From the NCBI RefSeq assembly GCF_900096945.1, contig NZ_FMKA01000001.1:124001-188000 (forward strand): a stretch of 64,000 nt of DNA. Reading direction: 5' to 3'. Positions 16,962 to 25,047 of this stretch are shown in pieces. The first letter of the stretch is position 1, and every line of letters starts with the position of its first letter. The position numbers and the translations under genes were made by a program. The notes beneath the pieces were generated by a model. That model was not told where the DNA came from. It saw nothing but the letters and a program-made list of their open reading frames with translations, and did not search any database. This DNA is from Anaerobium acetethylicum (lineage in GTDB: Bacteria; Bacillota; Clostridia; Lachnospirales; Lachnospiraceae).

Positions 16962-17013
16962 TAAGTATAAAATGGTGCCAGAATCATTAATGATCAAATA
17001 GGAATAAAATGGT
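16943..17013 (+). repeat. Imperfect tandem duplication across the NlpC/P60 stop codon
   Basis: CAGAATCATTAACGAT at 16943 recurs as CAGAATCATTAATGAT at 16979, and the following AATAAAATGGT-like segment is also repeated, giving a unit of about 36 bases. The first copy contains the stop codon, the second is non-coding. Confidence 0.6.
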
Positions 17014-17041
17014 TTACATGGCAACGCCCTTATGATATACT
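17013..17041 (+). promoter_or_regulatory. Promoter of rpsO
   Basis: TTTACA (17013-17018), 17 bases, TATACT (17036-17041). The leader of about 85 bases holds the palindrome ATCAGCTGAT (17057-17066) and TTAGTATA (17097-17104), which is complementary to the -10 region. S15 often represses its own mRNA through the leader; no known S15 motif was recognised. Confidence 0.7.
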
Positions 17042-17132
17042 AATCAAGTATGAGAAATCAGCTGATATTCAGAAATTGGACACTCCGACCTTTTTCTTAG
17101 TATACGGCGGTTAAAAACAAGGAGGAAATACA

Positions 17133-17399
17133 ATGATAGCAAAAGACAAAAAAACAGCCATTATGGCAGAATTCGCAAGAACACCTGGCGACACTGGTTC
17201 ACCAGAAGTTCAGATCGCTGTTTTAACAGCAAGGATCACAGAATTAACTGAGCATTTAAAAGTGCATCAGAAAGATCATCATTCAAGAAGAGGTCTTCTC
17301 AAAATGGTAGGACAGAGAAGAGGATTACTTGCTTATTTAAAGAAAACTGATATTGAAAGATACCGTACTTTAATCGAACGTCTTGGAATCAGAAAGTAA
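17133..17399 (+). CDS. rpsO: 30S ribosomal protein S15
   Basis: Primary 16S rRNA-binding protein of the 30S central domain. The 88 residues match the universal length, with [32 protein letters not shown] and the C-terminal [17 protein letters not shown] precedes the ATG by seven bases. It has its own promoter and a strong terminator, with pnp next, the same rpsO-pnp order as in many bacteria. Confidence 0.97.
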   Translation: MIAKDKKTAIMAEFARTPGDTGSPEVQIAVLTARITELTEHLKVHQKDHHSRRGLLKMVGQRRGLLAYLKKTDIERYRTLIERLGIRK

Positions 17400-17410
17400 T
17401 TCTTAGCTAT

Positions 17411-17451
17411 ATGAAAGAAAGAGGCGGAGTAATCCGCCTCTTTCTCTTCAT
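17411..17451 (+). terminator. Strong intrinsic terminator after rpsO
   Basis: AGAAAGAGGCGGA-GTAA-TCCGCCTCTTTCT forms a 13 bp stem that extends with one bulge to ATGAA/TTCAT. The 3' arm is itself T-rich (CTCTTTCTCTT). Some read-through into pnp is likely, as no clear pnp promoter was found. Confidence 0.85.
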
Positions 17452-17466
17452 GTATCAAAGGCGTTG

Positions 17467-17627
17467 AAGTGGCGAATCCACTTTATTTGGCATCGATTGA
17501 TTTATCTGGCAGAGGACTATTTCCGAGACCACTGAAAAGCTTATTTTACACAAAGGCCAAGTAGGCTTTTCAGTAGTTTCGGCATCTTCTGCCAGCAGAT
17601 TCACTATAGGGATTGTTTCGGCAATCC
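17467..17627 (+). promoter_or_regulatory. Structured pnp leader with long double-stranded stem
   Basis: Three stems precede pnp. First, AAGTGG/CCACTT (17467-17483). Second, a 90-base hairpin: CTGGCAGA (17506-17513) with TCTGCCAG (17588-17595), an internal loop, then an 18 bp stem 17523-17540/17565-17582 with one G-U and one C-A. Third, GGATTG/CAATCC (17610-17627). The long stem resembles the RNase III-cleaved leader through which E. coli PNPase represses its own mRNA; similarity of mechanism is inferred. Confidence 0.65.
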
Positions 17628-17689
17628 GGACATTATGAACGGCGAATACCTGATGGTAAGTGCCGTGGAAAATTAAAGGAGATAAGACT

Positions 17690-19777
17690 ATGTTTAAGAG
17701 TTTTTCAATGGATTTAGCCGGAAGACCGCTTGTTGTTGAAATCGGCAGAGTGGCAGCGCAGGCAAACGGAGCAGCATTAATGCATTATGGGGACACTGTT
17801 GTATTATCAACTGCAACTGCATCAGAAAAGCCAAGGGAAGGTATCGATTTTTTCCCATTAAGCGTTGAATACGAAGAAAAATTATATTCAGTAGGAAGAA
17901 TCCCAGGAGGATTCAATAAAAGAGAAGGTAAAGCTTCCGAAAATTCTGTTCTTACATCAAGGGTTATCGACAGACCGATGAGGCCTTTATTCCCAAAAGA
18001 CTACAGAAATGACGTTACATTAAACAACCTCGTAATGAGCGTTGACCAGGACTGCAGCCCTGAGCTTACAGCTATGTTAGGTTCTGCAATCGCAACCGTA
18101 GTTTCAGACATCCCATTCGACGGACCTACAGCTGCAACAATGGTAGGTATGATTGATGGAGAAATGATCTTCAACCCTACAAATGCGCAGAAGGCAGTTT
18201 CAGACCTTGCCCTTACAGTTGCATCAACAAGGGATAAAGTAATCATGATCGAAGCAGGCGCTAATGAAATTGATGAAGATAAGATGATTGAAGCTATCTT
18301 TGCTGCACATGAACTCAACCAGAAGGTTATCGCTTTCATTGACACGATCGTAGCTGAATGCGGAAAGCCAAAACATGCATATACAAGCTGTGAAGTTCCT
18401 GCAGATCTTTATGATGCCATGGTTGCATTCATCACTCCTGAAGCAATGGAAACTGCTGTTTTCACAGATGAAAAGCAGGTAAGAGAAGAAAATATCAGAG
18501 TAATCAAAAACAGCCTGGAAGAACATTTTGCAGAAGTTAATCCGGAATGGATTCCGTTTATCGAAGAAGCTGTTTATAAATTTCAGAAGAAGACTGTACG
18601 TAAAATGATCTTAAAGGATCAGAAACGTCCAGACGGAAGAGCAGTAACTGAAATCAGAAAATTAGCTGCAGAAGTGGACCTTCTTCCAAGAGTTCATGGA
18701 TCAGGCATGTTCACAAGAGGACAGACTCAGGTCATGACAATCACAACACTTGGCACATTAACTGATGCACAGAGACTGGACAGTCTTGATGAAAATGAAA
18801 AGTCAAAGAGATACATGCACCATTACAACTTCCCTTCATACTCGGTAGGTGAAACAAAACCTTCAAGAGGACCGGGAAGACGTGAAATCGGACACGGAGC
18901 CTTAGCAGAAAAAGCACTCGTTCCTGTTCTTCCATCAGAAGAAGAATTCCCATATGCAATCCGTACTGTTTCGGAAATCATGGAATCAAACGGATCTACT
19001 TCACAGGGAAGCATCTGTGCATCTTCATTATCATTGATGGCTGCCGGCGTTCCAATCAAGGCTGCTGTTGCAGGTATTTCAGTAGGGCTTGTAACTGGAG
19101 ATACTGATGACGATTACATCGTACTTACAGATATCCAGGGGCTTGAAGACTTCTTTGGAGACATGGACTTCAAGGTTGCCGGCACCCATAAGGGAATCAC
19201 AGCAATCCAGATGGATATCAAGATCCACGGCCTTACAAGAAAGATTGTTGAAGAAGCAATCAGGAAAACCAAGACTGCAAGAACATACATCTTAGATGGA
19301 GTAATGAATCCTGTTATCGCGGAGGCAAGGCCGGAAGTTGGAACATATGCTCCGAAGATCATCCAGATTCAGGTTGATCCTGCGAAAATCAGCGAAATCA
19401 TCGGACAGAAGGGCAAGACAATCAATAAGATTATTGATGAGACAGGCGTTAAGATCGACATCACTGATGACGGAAAAGTATCCGTTTGTGGCGTTGAAGC
19501 TGAAGGAATCAACAGGGCTCTTGAAATCATCAAGACAATTACCCAGGACATTGAAGAGGGACAGATATTCACGGGCAAGGTCGTAAGAATCATGCAGTTC
19601 GGCGCTTTCGTAGAACTCGCGCCAAACAAGGACGGACTTGTTCATATATCAAAGCTCGCGAAAAACAGAGTCGAAAAAGTTGAAGATGTTGTCAATATCG
19701 GCGATATTGTTACCGTAAAAGTTATTGAAGTCGACAAGATGGGCAGAATCAACTTAAGCATCAAGGACGTGGAATAG
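17690..19777 (+). CDS. pnp: Polyribonucleotide nucleotidyltransferase (PNPase)
   Basis: Phosphorolytic 3'-5' exoribonuclease of the RNA degradation machinery. The 695-residue protein has two RNase PH domains (about 1-215 and 310-540) around a helical domain, then a KH domain (PAKISEIIGQKGKTINKI) and an S1 domain (FTGKVVRIMQFGAFVEL). ATG 17690 has AAAGGAGA seven bases upstream and starts MFKSFSMDLAGRPL as in homologues. It follows rpsO and carries a 5' leader with a long stem, suggesting autoregulation. A GC-rich terminator follows. Confidence 0.96.
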   Translation: MFKSFSMDLAGRPLVVEIGRVAAQANGAALMHYGDTVVLSTATASEKPREGIDFFPLSVEYEEKLYSVGRIPGGFNKREGKASENSVLTSRVIDRPMRPLFPKDYRNDVTLNNLVMSVDQDCSPELTAMLGSAIATVVSDIPFDGPTAATMVGMIDGEMIFNPTNAQKAVSDLALTVASTRDKVIMIEAGANEIDEDKMIEAIFAAHELNQKVIAFIDTIVAECGKPKHAYTSCEVPADLYDAMVAFITPEAMETAVFTDEKQVREENIRVIKNSLEEHFAEVNPEWIPFIEEAVYKFQKKTVRKMILKDQKRPDGRAVTEIRKLAAEVDLLPRVHGSGMFTRGQTQVMTITTLGTLTDAQRLDSLDENEKSKRYMHHYNFPSYSVGETKPSRGPGRREIGHGALAEKALVPVLPSEEEFPYAIRTVSEIMESNGSTSQGSICASSLSLMAAGVPIKAAVAGISVGLVTGDTDDDYIVLTDIQGLEDFFGDMDFKVAGTHKGITAIQMDIKIHGLTRKIVEEAIRKTKTARTYILDGVMNPVIAEARPEVGTYAPKIIQIQVDPAKISEIIGQKGKTINKIIDETGVKIDITDDGKVSVCGVEAEGINRALEIIKTITQDIEEGQIFTGKVVRIMQFGAFVELAPNKDGLVHISKLAKNRVEKVEDVVNIGDIVTVKVIEVDKMGRINLSIKDVE

Positions 19778-19818
19778 TTTTCGCTTCCATGAATGGAGAC
19801 TGCTTATAAATTTCATTG

Positions 19819-19848
19819 CCGCCGCGGGGTGTCCTGCGGCGGTTTTTT
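19819..19848 (+). terminator. Intrinsic terminator after pnp
   Basis: CCGCCGCGGG (19819-19828), GTGT loop, CCTGCGGCGG (19833-19842), then six T residues (19843-19848). Confidence 0.92.
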
Positions 19849-19849
19849 A

Positions 19850-19913
19850 ATCTCACAGGTAACTGCGTTACTGTTCACTCCGTGAACAGTAACGCAGTTT
19901 CGTCCTATGAGAT
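19850..19913. repeat. Long palindromic element (family iii)
   Basis: An 18 bp perfect stem, AACTGCGTTACTGTTCAC (19861-19878) with its exact complement at 19882-19899 and a TCC loop, lies inside outer arms ATCTCACAGG (19850-19859) and CCTATGAGAT (19904-19913). It starts two bases after the pnp terminator T-run. The core and right flank match the end of ribF (15755-15796). Confidence 0.8.
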
Positions 19914-19931
19914 AAAAAAATCTCCCTTCCC

Positions 19932-19970
19932 TTGACAATAACCATGTGGATATTATACAATTACATGGTT
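19932..19970 (+). promoter_or_regulatory. prfC promoter overlapped by an operator-like dyad
   Basis: TTGACA (19932-19937) and TATACA (19954-19959), 16-base spacer. AACCATGT (19940-19947) and ACATGGTT (19963-19970) form an 8 bp inverted repeat centred on the -10 box, the layout of a repressor site. The regulator is unknown. Confidence 0.55.
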
Positions 19971-20040
19971 TGTGGCAATAGAAAGGTTCGAGATGATTTT
20001 TATTGCATTTTAGCCCTCGGGGCAATTAGGAGGATTCACT

Positions 20041-21627
20041 TTGTTAAAACTGAGTAAAGAAATAAAGAAAAGAAGAACGTTCGCGATTATATCCCATCCC
20101 GATGCTGGAAAGACCACGCTTACAGAGAAGTTCCTGCTTTATGGAGGAGCGATCAACATGGCCGGTTCTGTAAAAGGAAAGGCAACTGCAAAGCATGCTG
20201 TTTCCGACTGGATGGAAATTGAAAAAGAAAGAGGTATTTCCGTAACTTCTTCCGTGCTTCAGTTTAATTACGACGATTTCTGCATAAATATACTGGATAC
20301 ACCAGGACATGATGATTTCTCGGAAGATACATACAGGACCCTTATGGCGGCTGATTCAGCCGTAATGGTTATCGATGCATCGAAAGGTGTTGAGAAGCAG
20401 ACAAGAAAGCTGTTCAAAGTATGCCTTTTAAGGAATATTCCGGTTTTTACCTTCATCAATAAAATGGACAGGGAGGCAAACGACCCGTTTGAATTGCTTG
20501 ATGAAATAGAAAAGGAACTTGGTATTAAAACATGCCCTGTGAACTGGCCAATTGGCTGCGGTAAGGATTTCAAAGGGGTCTATGACAGAAAAACGAAGAT
20601 AGTAACTACTTTTTCAGGTACTTCCAGAGGACAGAAAGAAGGCGCTTCCAGCGAGGTGTCAGTAAACGATCCCGATCTAATCAGAATCATCGGCCAGGAC
20701 TACAGGGATGAGCTCATGGACAATATCGAACTTCTTGACGGAGCAAGTGATGAATTTGACATGGAGCTTGTCAGCAGCGGGAAACTATCACCAGTTTTCT
20801 TCGGATCTGCGCTTACAAACTTCGGTGTTGAGATATTCCTCCGAAACTTCCTCAAGATGACGAGTCCGCCACTTCCAAGGATGTCAAACAAGGGTCTGAT
20901 TGATCCGGTCAACGAGAAATTTTCAGCTTTCGTATTCAAGATCCAGGCGAACATGAACAAAGCCCACAGGGACAGAATCGCATTCATGAGAATATGTTCG
21001 GGAAAATTCGAAGCAGGAATGGAAGTATACCATGTACAGGGCAACAAGAAAATCCGCCTTTCCCAGCCTCAGCAGCTCATGGCCCAGGAAAGAAAAATCA
21101 TAGAAGAGGCTTACGCAGGTGATATAATTGGCGTATTCGATCCGGGTATTTTTTCTATAGGCGACACACTCTGTGTTTCTGCAGAGAAATTTGAATATGA
21201 AGGAATCCCTACCTTTGCGCCTGAACATTTCGCCCGTGTACGCCAGGTCGATACCATGAAGCGCAAGCAGTTCATCAAAGGCATCAGCCAGATTGCACAG
21301 GAAGGTGCAATCCAGATATTCCAGGAATTCAACACAGGAATGGAAGAAATCATCGTGGGTGTTGTCGGCGTCCTTCAGTTTGAAGTACTCCAGTACCGTC
21401 TTGAAAACGAGTATAACGTTGAAATCCGTATGGAAAGGCTCCCTTATGAGCATATCCGCTGGATTGAGAATAAGGATACTGATATGAACAAACTGATGGG
21501 AACTTCAGATATGAAAAAAATCAAAGATCTGAAGGGAAATCCGCTGCTTCTATTTGTAAACAGCTGGAGCATCGGCATGACAATTGACAGGAATCCAGGG
21601 CTGAAACTATCTGAATTCGGCCGCTAA
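20041..21627 (+). CDS. prfC: Peptide chain release factor 3
   Basis: GTPase that recycles RF1/RF2 from the ribosome after termination. At 528 residues it matches RF3 (529 in E. coli), with G1 SHPDAGKTTLTEK, the effector region EIEKERGISVTSS, DTPGHDDF and NKMD. Translation appears to start at TTG 20041, with AGGAGG seven bases upstream and no better in-frame start. It is monocistronic by context, lying between its own promoter with an overlapping dyad and the promoter of the Asp23 gene. EF-G is excluded by length and by the RF3-type SVTSSVLQF. Confidence 0.95.
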   Translation: MLKLSKEIKKRRTFAIISHPDAGKTTLTEKFLLYGGAINMAGSVKGKATAKHAVSDWMEIEKERGISVTSSVLQFNYDDFCINILDTPGHDDFSEDTYRTLMAADSAVMVIDASKGVEKQTRKLFKVCLLRNIPVFTFINKMDREANDPFELLDEIEKELGIKTCPVNWPIGCGKDFKGVYDRKTKIVTTFSGTSRGQKEGASSEVSVNDPDLIRIIGQDYRDELMDNIELLDGASDEFDMELVSSGKLSPVFFGSALTNFGVEIFLRNFLKMTSPPLPRMSNKGLIDPVNEKFSAFVFKIQANMNKAHRDRIAFMRICSGKFEAGMEVYHVQGNKKIRLSQPQQLMAQERKIIEEAYAGDIIGVFDPGIFSIGDTLCVSAEKFEYEGIPTFAPEHFARVRQVDTMKRKQFIKGISQIAQEGAIQIFQEFNTGMEEIIVGVVGVLQFEVLQYRLENEYNVEIRMERLPYEHIRWIENKDTDMNKLMGTSDMKKIKDLKGNPLLLFVNSWSIGMTIDRNPGLKLSEFGR

Positions 21628-21639
21628 AGCAAAAATTAA

Positions 21640-21667
21640 TTGCAATAATTGCCAGCTTTGCTATAAT
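21640..21667 (+). promoter_or_regulatory. Promoter of the Asp23-family gene
   Basis: TTGCAA (21640-21645), 16 bases, TATAAT (21662-21667). AGGAGG and ATG follow at 21687 and 21701. Confidence 0.65.
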
Positions 21668-21700
21668 AGTAATAGGAAACATTCTTAGGAGGTTGTGAAA

Positions 21701-22087
21701 ATGTCAAAAGAAGAGAACAGAAACACACATATGATTCACGCAGACGGAAAAATCGGGGAAGTACAGATTGCTGATGAAGTGGTTGCTATAATTGCCGGAC
21801 TTGCCGCAACAGAAGTTGAAGGTGTAGGTTCAATGGCCGGAAATATTACAAATGAGCTTGTAGCTAAGCTCGGCATGAAGAACCTTTCAAAAGGTGTCAG
21901 AGTTGAAGTCTTAGACGGCAGTGTAAATGTCGACCTTGCTCTTAACCTGGAGTATGGTTACAATATACCTGCGACATCTGCAAAAGTACAGGAGAAGGTC
22001 AAGACAGCTATAGAGAATATGACAGGACTGGAAGTTGCTGATGTGAATATCAGGGTTGCAGGCGTAAATATGGAAAAAAACAAATAA
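21701..22087 (+). CDS. Asp23/Gls24-family envelope stress protein
   Basis: Protein of 128 residues from the Asp23/Gls24 (DUF322) family, with GEVQIADEVVAIIAGLAATEV-like start, VEVLDGSVNVDLALNLEYG and TGLEVADVNIRVAGV. Family members such as S. aureus Asp23 and B. subtilis YloU are abundant, some are membrane anchored, and they are linked to envelope stress; the exact function is unknown. ATG 21701 is preferred to GTG 21695 because AGGAGG stands eight bases before it. It is followed by a terminator hairpin and then nusB, as in many Clostridia. Confidence 0.9.
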   Translation: MSKEENRNTHMIHADGKIGEVQIADEVVAIIAGLAATEVEGVGSMAGNITNELVAKLGMKNLSKGVRVEVLDGSVNVDLALNLEYGYNIPATSAKVQEKVKTAIENMTGLEVADVNIRVAGVNMEKNK

Positions 22088-22119
22088 TCTTTATAACTTG
22101 TCAAATTGTATTATAATGC

Positions 22120-22152
22120 GGGGTGTCTGACGGAAAGACATCCCTTTTCTTT
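22120..22152 (+). terminator. Terminator or attenuator between the Asp23 gene and nusB
   Basis: GGGGTGTCT (22120-22128) pairs with AGACATCCC (22136-22144) with one G-T, followed by TTTTCTTT. A TATAAT sits just upstream at 22112, so the hairpin could instead act as a leader element, but no convincing -35 was found. Confidence 0.7.
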
Positions 22153-22224
22153 AAGATTAAAAAATGCAATTTCCAGCCTGGTCGGCTGAACATTGCAAAA
22201 AATCCATTCCGGGAGGAAATAGAA

Positions 22225-22632
22225 ATGACCAGAAGAGAATTAAGAGAAAATGTATTCAAATTATTGTTCCGATTAGAGTTTAATAGTCTGGACGAAATGC
22301 CGGAACAGGTGAAACTGTATTTTGACTGGCATGAGGAGCTTGATGAAAAAGAACATAAATATATCGAGGACAAATATAATGCAATCCTCAGCAAACTTGA
22401 TGAAATAGACAAAGATATCGAGGCTGCGTCCGAAGGATGGAAATTATCCCGTATGGGAAAAGTCGATCTGACGCTTATCCGTCTTGCGGTGTATGAAATG
22501 AAATATGACCCTTCAGTGCCGACCGGCGTTGCAATCAATGAGGCGGTAGAGATTTCAAAGATTTTCGGCGGAGACGAATCGCCGGCTTTCATTAACGGAA
22601 TTCTTGCCAAACTGGTGCCTGCTGAAGCATAG
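22225..22632 (+). CDS. nusB: Transcription antitermination factor NusB
   Basis: All-helical RNA-binding factor for rRNA antitermination, 135 residues. The start MTRRELRENVFKLLF and the C-terminal VAINEAVEISKIFGGDESPAFINGIL are diagnostic. ATG 22225 follows GGGAGGAAATAGAA; the frame is open upstream but lacks a ribosome binding site there. It heads the nusB-xseA-xseB-ispA-dxs-tlyA-nadK-argR-recN series, and no strong promoter was seen apart from read-through past the hairpin at 22120. Confidence 0.95.
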   Translation: MTRRELRENVFKLLFRLEFNSLDEMPEQVKLYFDWHEELDEKEHKYIEDKYNAILSKLDEIDKDIEAASEGWKLSRMGKVDLTLIRLAVYEMKYDPSVPTGVAINEAVEISKIFGGDESPAFINGILAKLVPAEA

Positions 22633-22688
22633 AAGAAGGCACTGAGGCTGAAAACTGTCGGCTTCGATAAAAACCAGGGAGGATGGAC

Positions 22689-23906
22689 ATGCAGAATATA
22701 TATACAGTAGGACAGGTGAACGCCTATATCAAGAATATGTTCGCCCAGGATTTTATGCTGGGCCGTATATATATAAAAGGCGAGGTATCAAACTGTAAGT
22801 ATCATACCTCCGGCCATATTTATTTCACGCTGAAAGATGAGACCGGAACCATTGCCTGCGTCATGTTTGCAGGGCAACGGAGCGGGCTTGCTTTTTCGAT
22901 GAAGGAAGGGCAGAAAGTCATCGTTCTGGGGAGCGTCAGCATCTATGAAAGAGATGGCCGCTACCAGCTTTATGCGAAAGAGATTTTGTTAGAAGGTTCA
23001 GGGCTTCTCTATCAGAAGCTGGAAGAACTCAAGAAAAAGCTTGAAGAAATGGGGATGTTTTCTCAGGAATACAAACAGCCCATTCCAAGATATATAGAAA
23101 AGCTGGGAATTGTTACCGCTTCGACTGGAGCGGCAGTAAGAGACATTATAAATATTGCAAAAAGACGAAATCCCTATCTCCAGATTATCCTGTACCCTGC
23201 CCTTGTGCAGGGAGAAGGAGCCGCAGAGAGCATTGTGAAGGGAATCGAGACCCTTGACAGATATAGGGTCGATACGATCATTATTGGCCGTGGTGGAGGC
23301 TCCATAGAGGATCTTTGGGCATTTAATGAGGAAATAGTAGCAAGAGCAGTTTTTCAATGCAGTACACCCATCATTTCAGCCGTCGGACATGAGACTGATA
23401 CGACCATATCGGATTATGTGGCTGATTTAAGGGCACCGACCCCTTCGGCAGCGGCAGAACTTGCAGTATTCGATTACGGAGCGCTGCAGGAAAAGCTGTG
23501 GGACTATCAGCGCAGGATGGGAAGCCTGCTAAAAAACAAACTCATCTATATAAGAAGCATCGCAGAGAACTACAGTCTGAAGCTGAATTATTTAAGTCCT
23601 GTGAGCCAGATACGGGAAAAACGCCAGTATGCGGCAGATCTTGAAAACAGGCTTCAGGAAAACATGAAAAAATTAATATTGAATAAAAGATATCAGCTTG
23701 ATATTTACATAGAGAAAATGAATGGACTTTCTCCGCTTCAAAAGCTTAACCAGGGTTATTCTTTCGTGGCAGATGAGCGGGGCATGGCAGTGACTGATGT
23801 GGAGCAGGTTAAAAAAGACGACCTGCTCAGGATTCATGTTGCGAACGGCGAGATCAGTGCAAAAGTTCTTGATAAAGTGAAGATGAGGAGAAATCATAAT
23901 GGATAA
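22689..23906 (+). CDS. xseA: Exodeoxyribonuclease VII large subunit
   Basis: Catalytic subunit of the single-strand exonuclease VII. The 405-residue protein has an N-terminal OB fold (1-100: TVGQVNAYIK, GEVSNCKYHTSGHIYFTLKD), the catalytic domain (LGIVTASTGAAVRDI, IIGRGGGSIEDLWAFNEE, SAVGHETD) and a C-terminal coiled region. ATG 22689 stands six bases from AGGGAGG; ATG 22683 directly abuts it. Its end overlaps xseB by eight bases, which supports coupled synthesis of the two subunits. Confidence 0.95.
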   Translation: MQNIYTVGQVNAYIKNMFAQDFMLGRIYIKGEVSNCKYHTSGHIYFTLKDETGTIACVMFAGQRSGLAFSMKEGQKVIVLGSVSIYERDGRYQLYAKEILLEGSGLLYQKLEELKKKLEEMGMFSQEYKQPIPRYIEKLGIVTASTGAAVRDIINIAKRRNPYLQIILYPALVQGEGAAESIVKGIETLDRYRVDTIIIGRGGGSIEDLWAFNEEIVARAVFQCSTPIISAVGHETDTTISDYVADLRAPTPSAAAELAVFDYGALQEKLWDYQRRMGSLLKNKLIYIRSIAENYSLKLNYLSPVSQIREKRQYAADLENRLQENMKKLILNKRYQLDIYIEKMNGLSPLQKLNQGYSFVADERGMAVTDVEQVKKDDLLRIHVANGEISAKVLDKVKMRRNHNG

Positions 23907-24105
23907 AGAAATGACCTTAGAGGAAGCTTTTGTAGAATTGGATGAAATGATTAAGAAACTCGAAGACAGAAGCATCACGCTTGAGGATTCTTTTCAGGAA
24001 TATGACAAGGGAATGAAGCTTTTAAAATATTGCAATGATAAAATCGACAAGGTCGAAAAGAAAATACTTATCATAAATGAAGATGGTGAAACACATGAAT
24101 TTTAA
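23899..24105 (+). CDS. xseB: Exodeoxyribonuclease VII small subunit
   Basis: Small helical subunit of exonuclease VII, 68 residues, with the family pattern TLEEAFVELDEMIKKLED and LEDSFQEYDKGMKLLKYCNDKID. It begins inside the end of xseA (ATGGATAA overlap) and overlaps the following prenyl synthase start by 11 bases. Confidence 0.93.
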   Translation: MDKEMTLEEAFVELDEMIKKLEDRSITLEDSFQEYDKGMKLLKYCNDKIDKVEKKILIINEDGETHEF

Positions 24106-24982
24106 TGAAGAAATATCAGCAAAGACTTCAGAAATCGAAACTATCATAAGGAAATATCTCCCTGCTGAGGAAGGGTATCAGAAGACGGTAATCGAGGCTA
24201 TGAACTACAGCATACTGGCTGGAGGAAAAAGGCTTCGTCCGATGCTGATGCAGGAAACTTACAGGCTGTTCGGAGGCCAAAGCGAGGTCATTGAACCTTT
24301 TATGGCTGCTATGGAGATGATACACACCTATTCCCTTGTCCATGACGATCTTCCGGCAATGGATAATGACGAGTACAGAAGAGGCAGGAAGACGACCCAT
24401 GTCGTATTCGGGGAAGCGATGGGAATCCTGGCGGGCGATGCCCTTCTGAACTATGCATTTGAAACGGCAGTGCTTGCATTCGACAAGGAACCGGATAACA
24501 GGAATATCGGCAAGGCCCTTGCAATCCTTGCAAAGAAGTCTGGCATATACGGCATGATAGGAGGGCAGACTGTGGATATCGAAGCAGTTGCCACATCAAT
24601 CGAAAAAGATCAGCTGGATTTCATATACAAACTAAAGACCGGTGCGCTAATTGAAGCAGCCATGATGATAGGGGCTATTCTGGCCGGAGCCACTGACGAG
24701 GAAGTGGCGAAAATGGAAGGCGTGGCAGCTGATGTCGGGCTTGCGTTCCAGATACAGGATGACATTCTGGATGTAACGAGCACTGTTGAGGTGCTTGGCA
24801 AACCGATAAGAAGCGACGAAAAGAACCAGAAGACAACATATGTGACTTTGAACGGCATAGACAAAGCAAGGGACTATGTGGCTGAGATTTCCGCAAGGGC
24901 TATAGCGAGCCTGGAAGACCTGCAGCCTGAAAAAGGATTTTTATCTGAGTTAATCTTCCGGTTAATCGGCCGCGAAAAATAA
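24095..24982 (+). CDS. ispA: Polyprenyl (farnesyl/geranylgeranyl) diphosphate synthase
   Basis: Trans-prenyl chain-elongating enzyme making farnesyl diphosphate-type precursors for undecaprenyl phosphate and quinones. The 295-residue protein has GGKRLRP, the first aspartate-rich motif DDLPAMDND and the second QIQDDILD. ATG 24095 follows GGTGAAACAC and lies within the last codons of xseB. Its neighbour dxs makes DXP for the same isoprenoid pathway. Chain length (C15 or C20) cannot be fixed by eye. Confidence 0.92.
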   Translation: MNFNEEISAKTSEIETIIRKYLPAEEGYQKTVIEAMNYSILAGGKRLRPMLMQETYRLFGGQSEVIEPFMAAMEMIHTYSLVHDDLPAMDNDEYRRGRKTTHVVFGEAMGILAGDALLNYAFETAVLAFDKEPDNRNIGKALAILAKKSGIYGMIGGQTVDIEAVATSIEKDQLDFIYKLKTGALIEAAMMIGAILAGATDEEVAKMEGVAADVGLAFQIQDDILDVTSTVEVLGKPIRSDEKNQKTTYVTLNGIDKARDYVAEISARAIASLEDLQPEKGFLSELIFRLIGREK

Positions 24983-25047
24983 AGAAATTTCTTTGCACAT
25001 TTATTTGTGTCTTTTTCCAAGAGGCAGGAAAGGTCATGGTATAAAGT

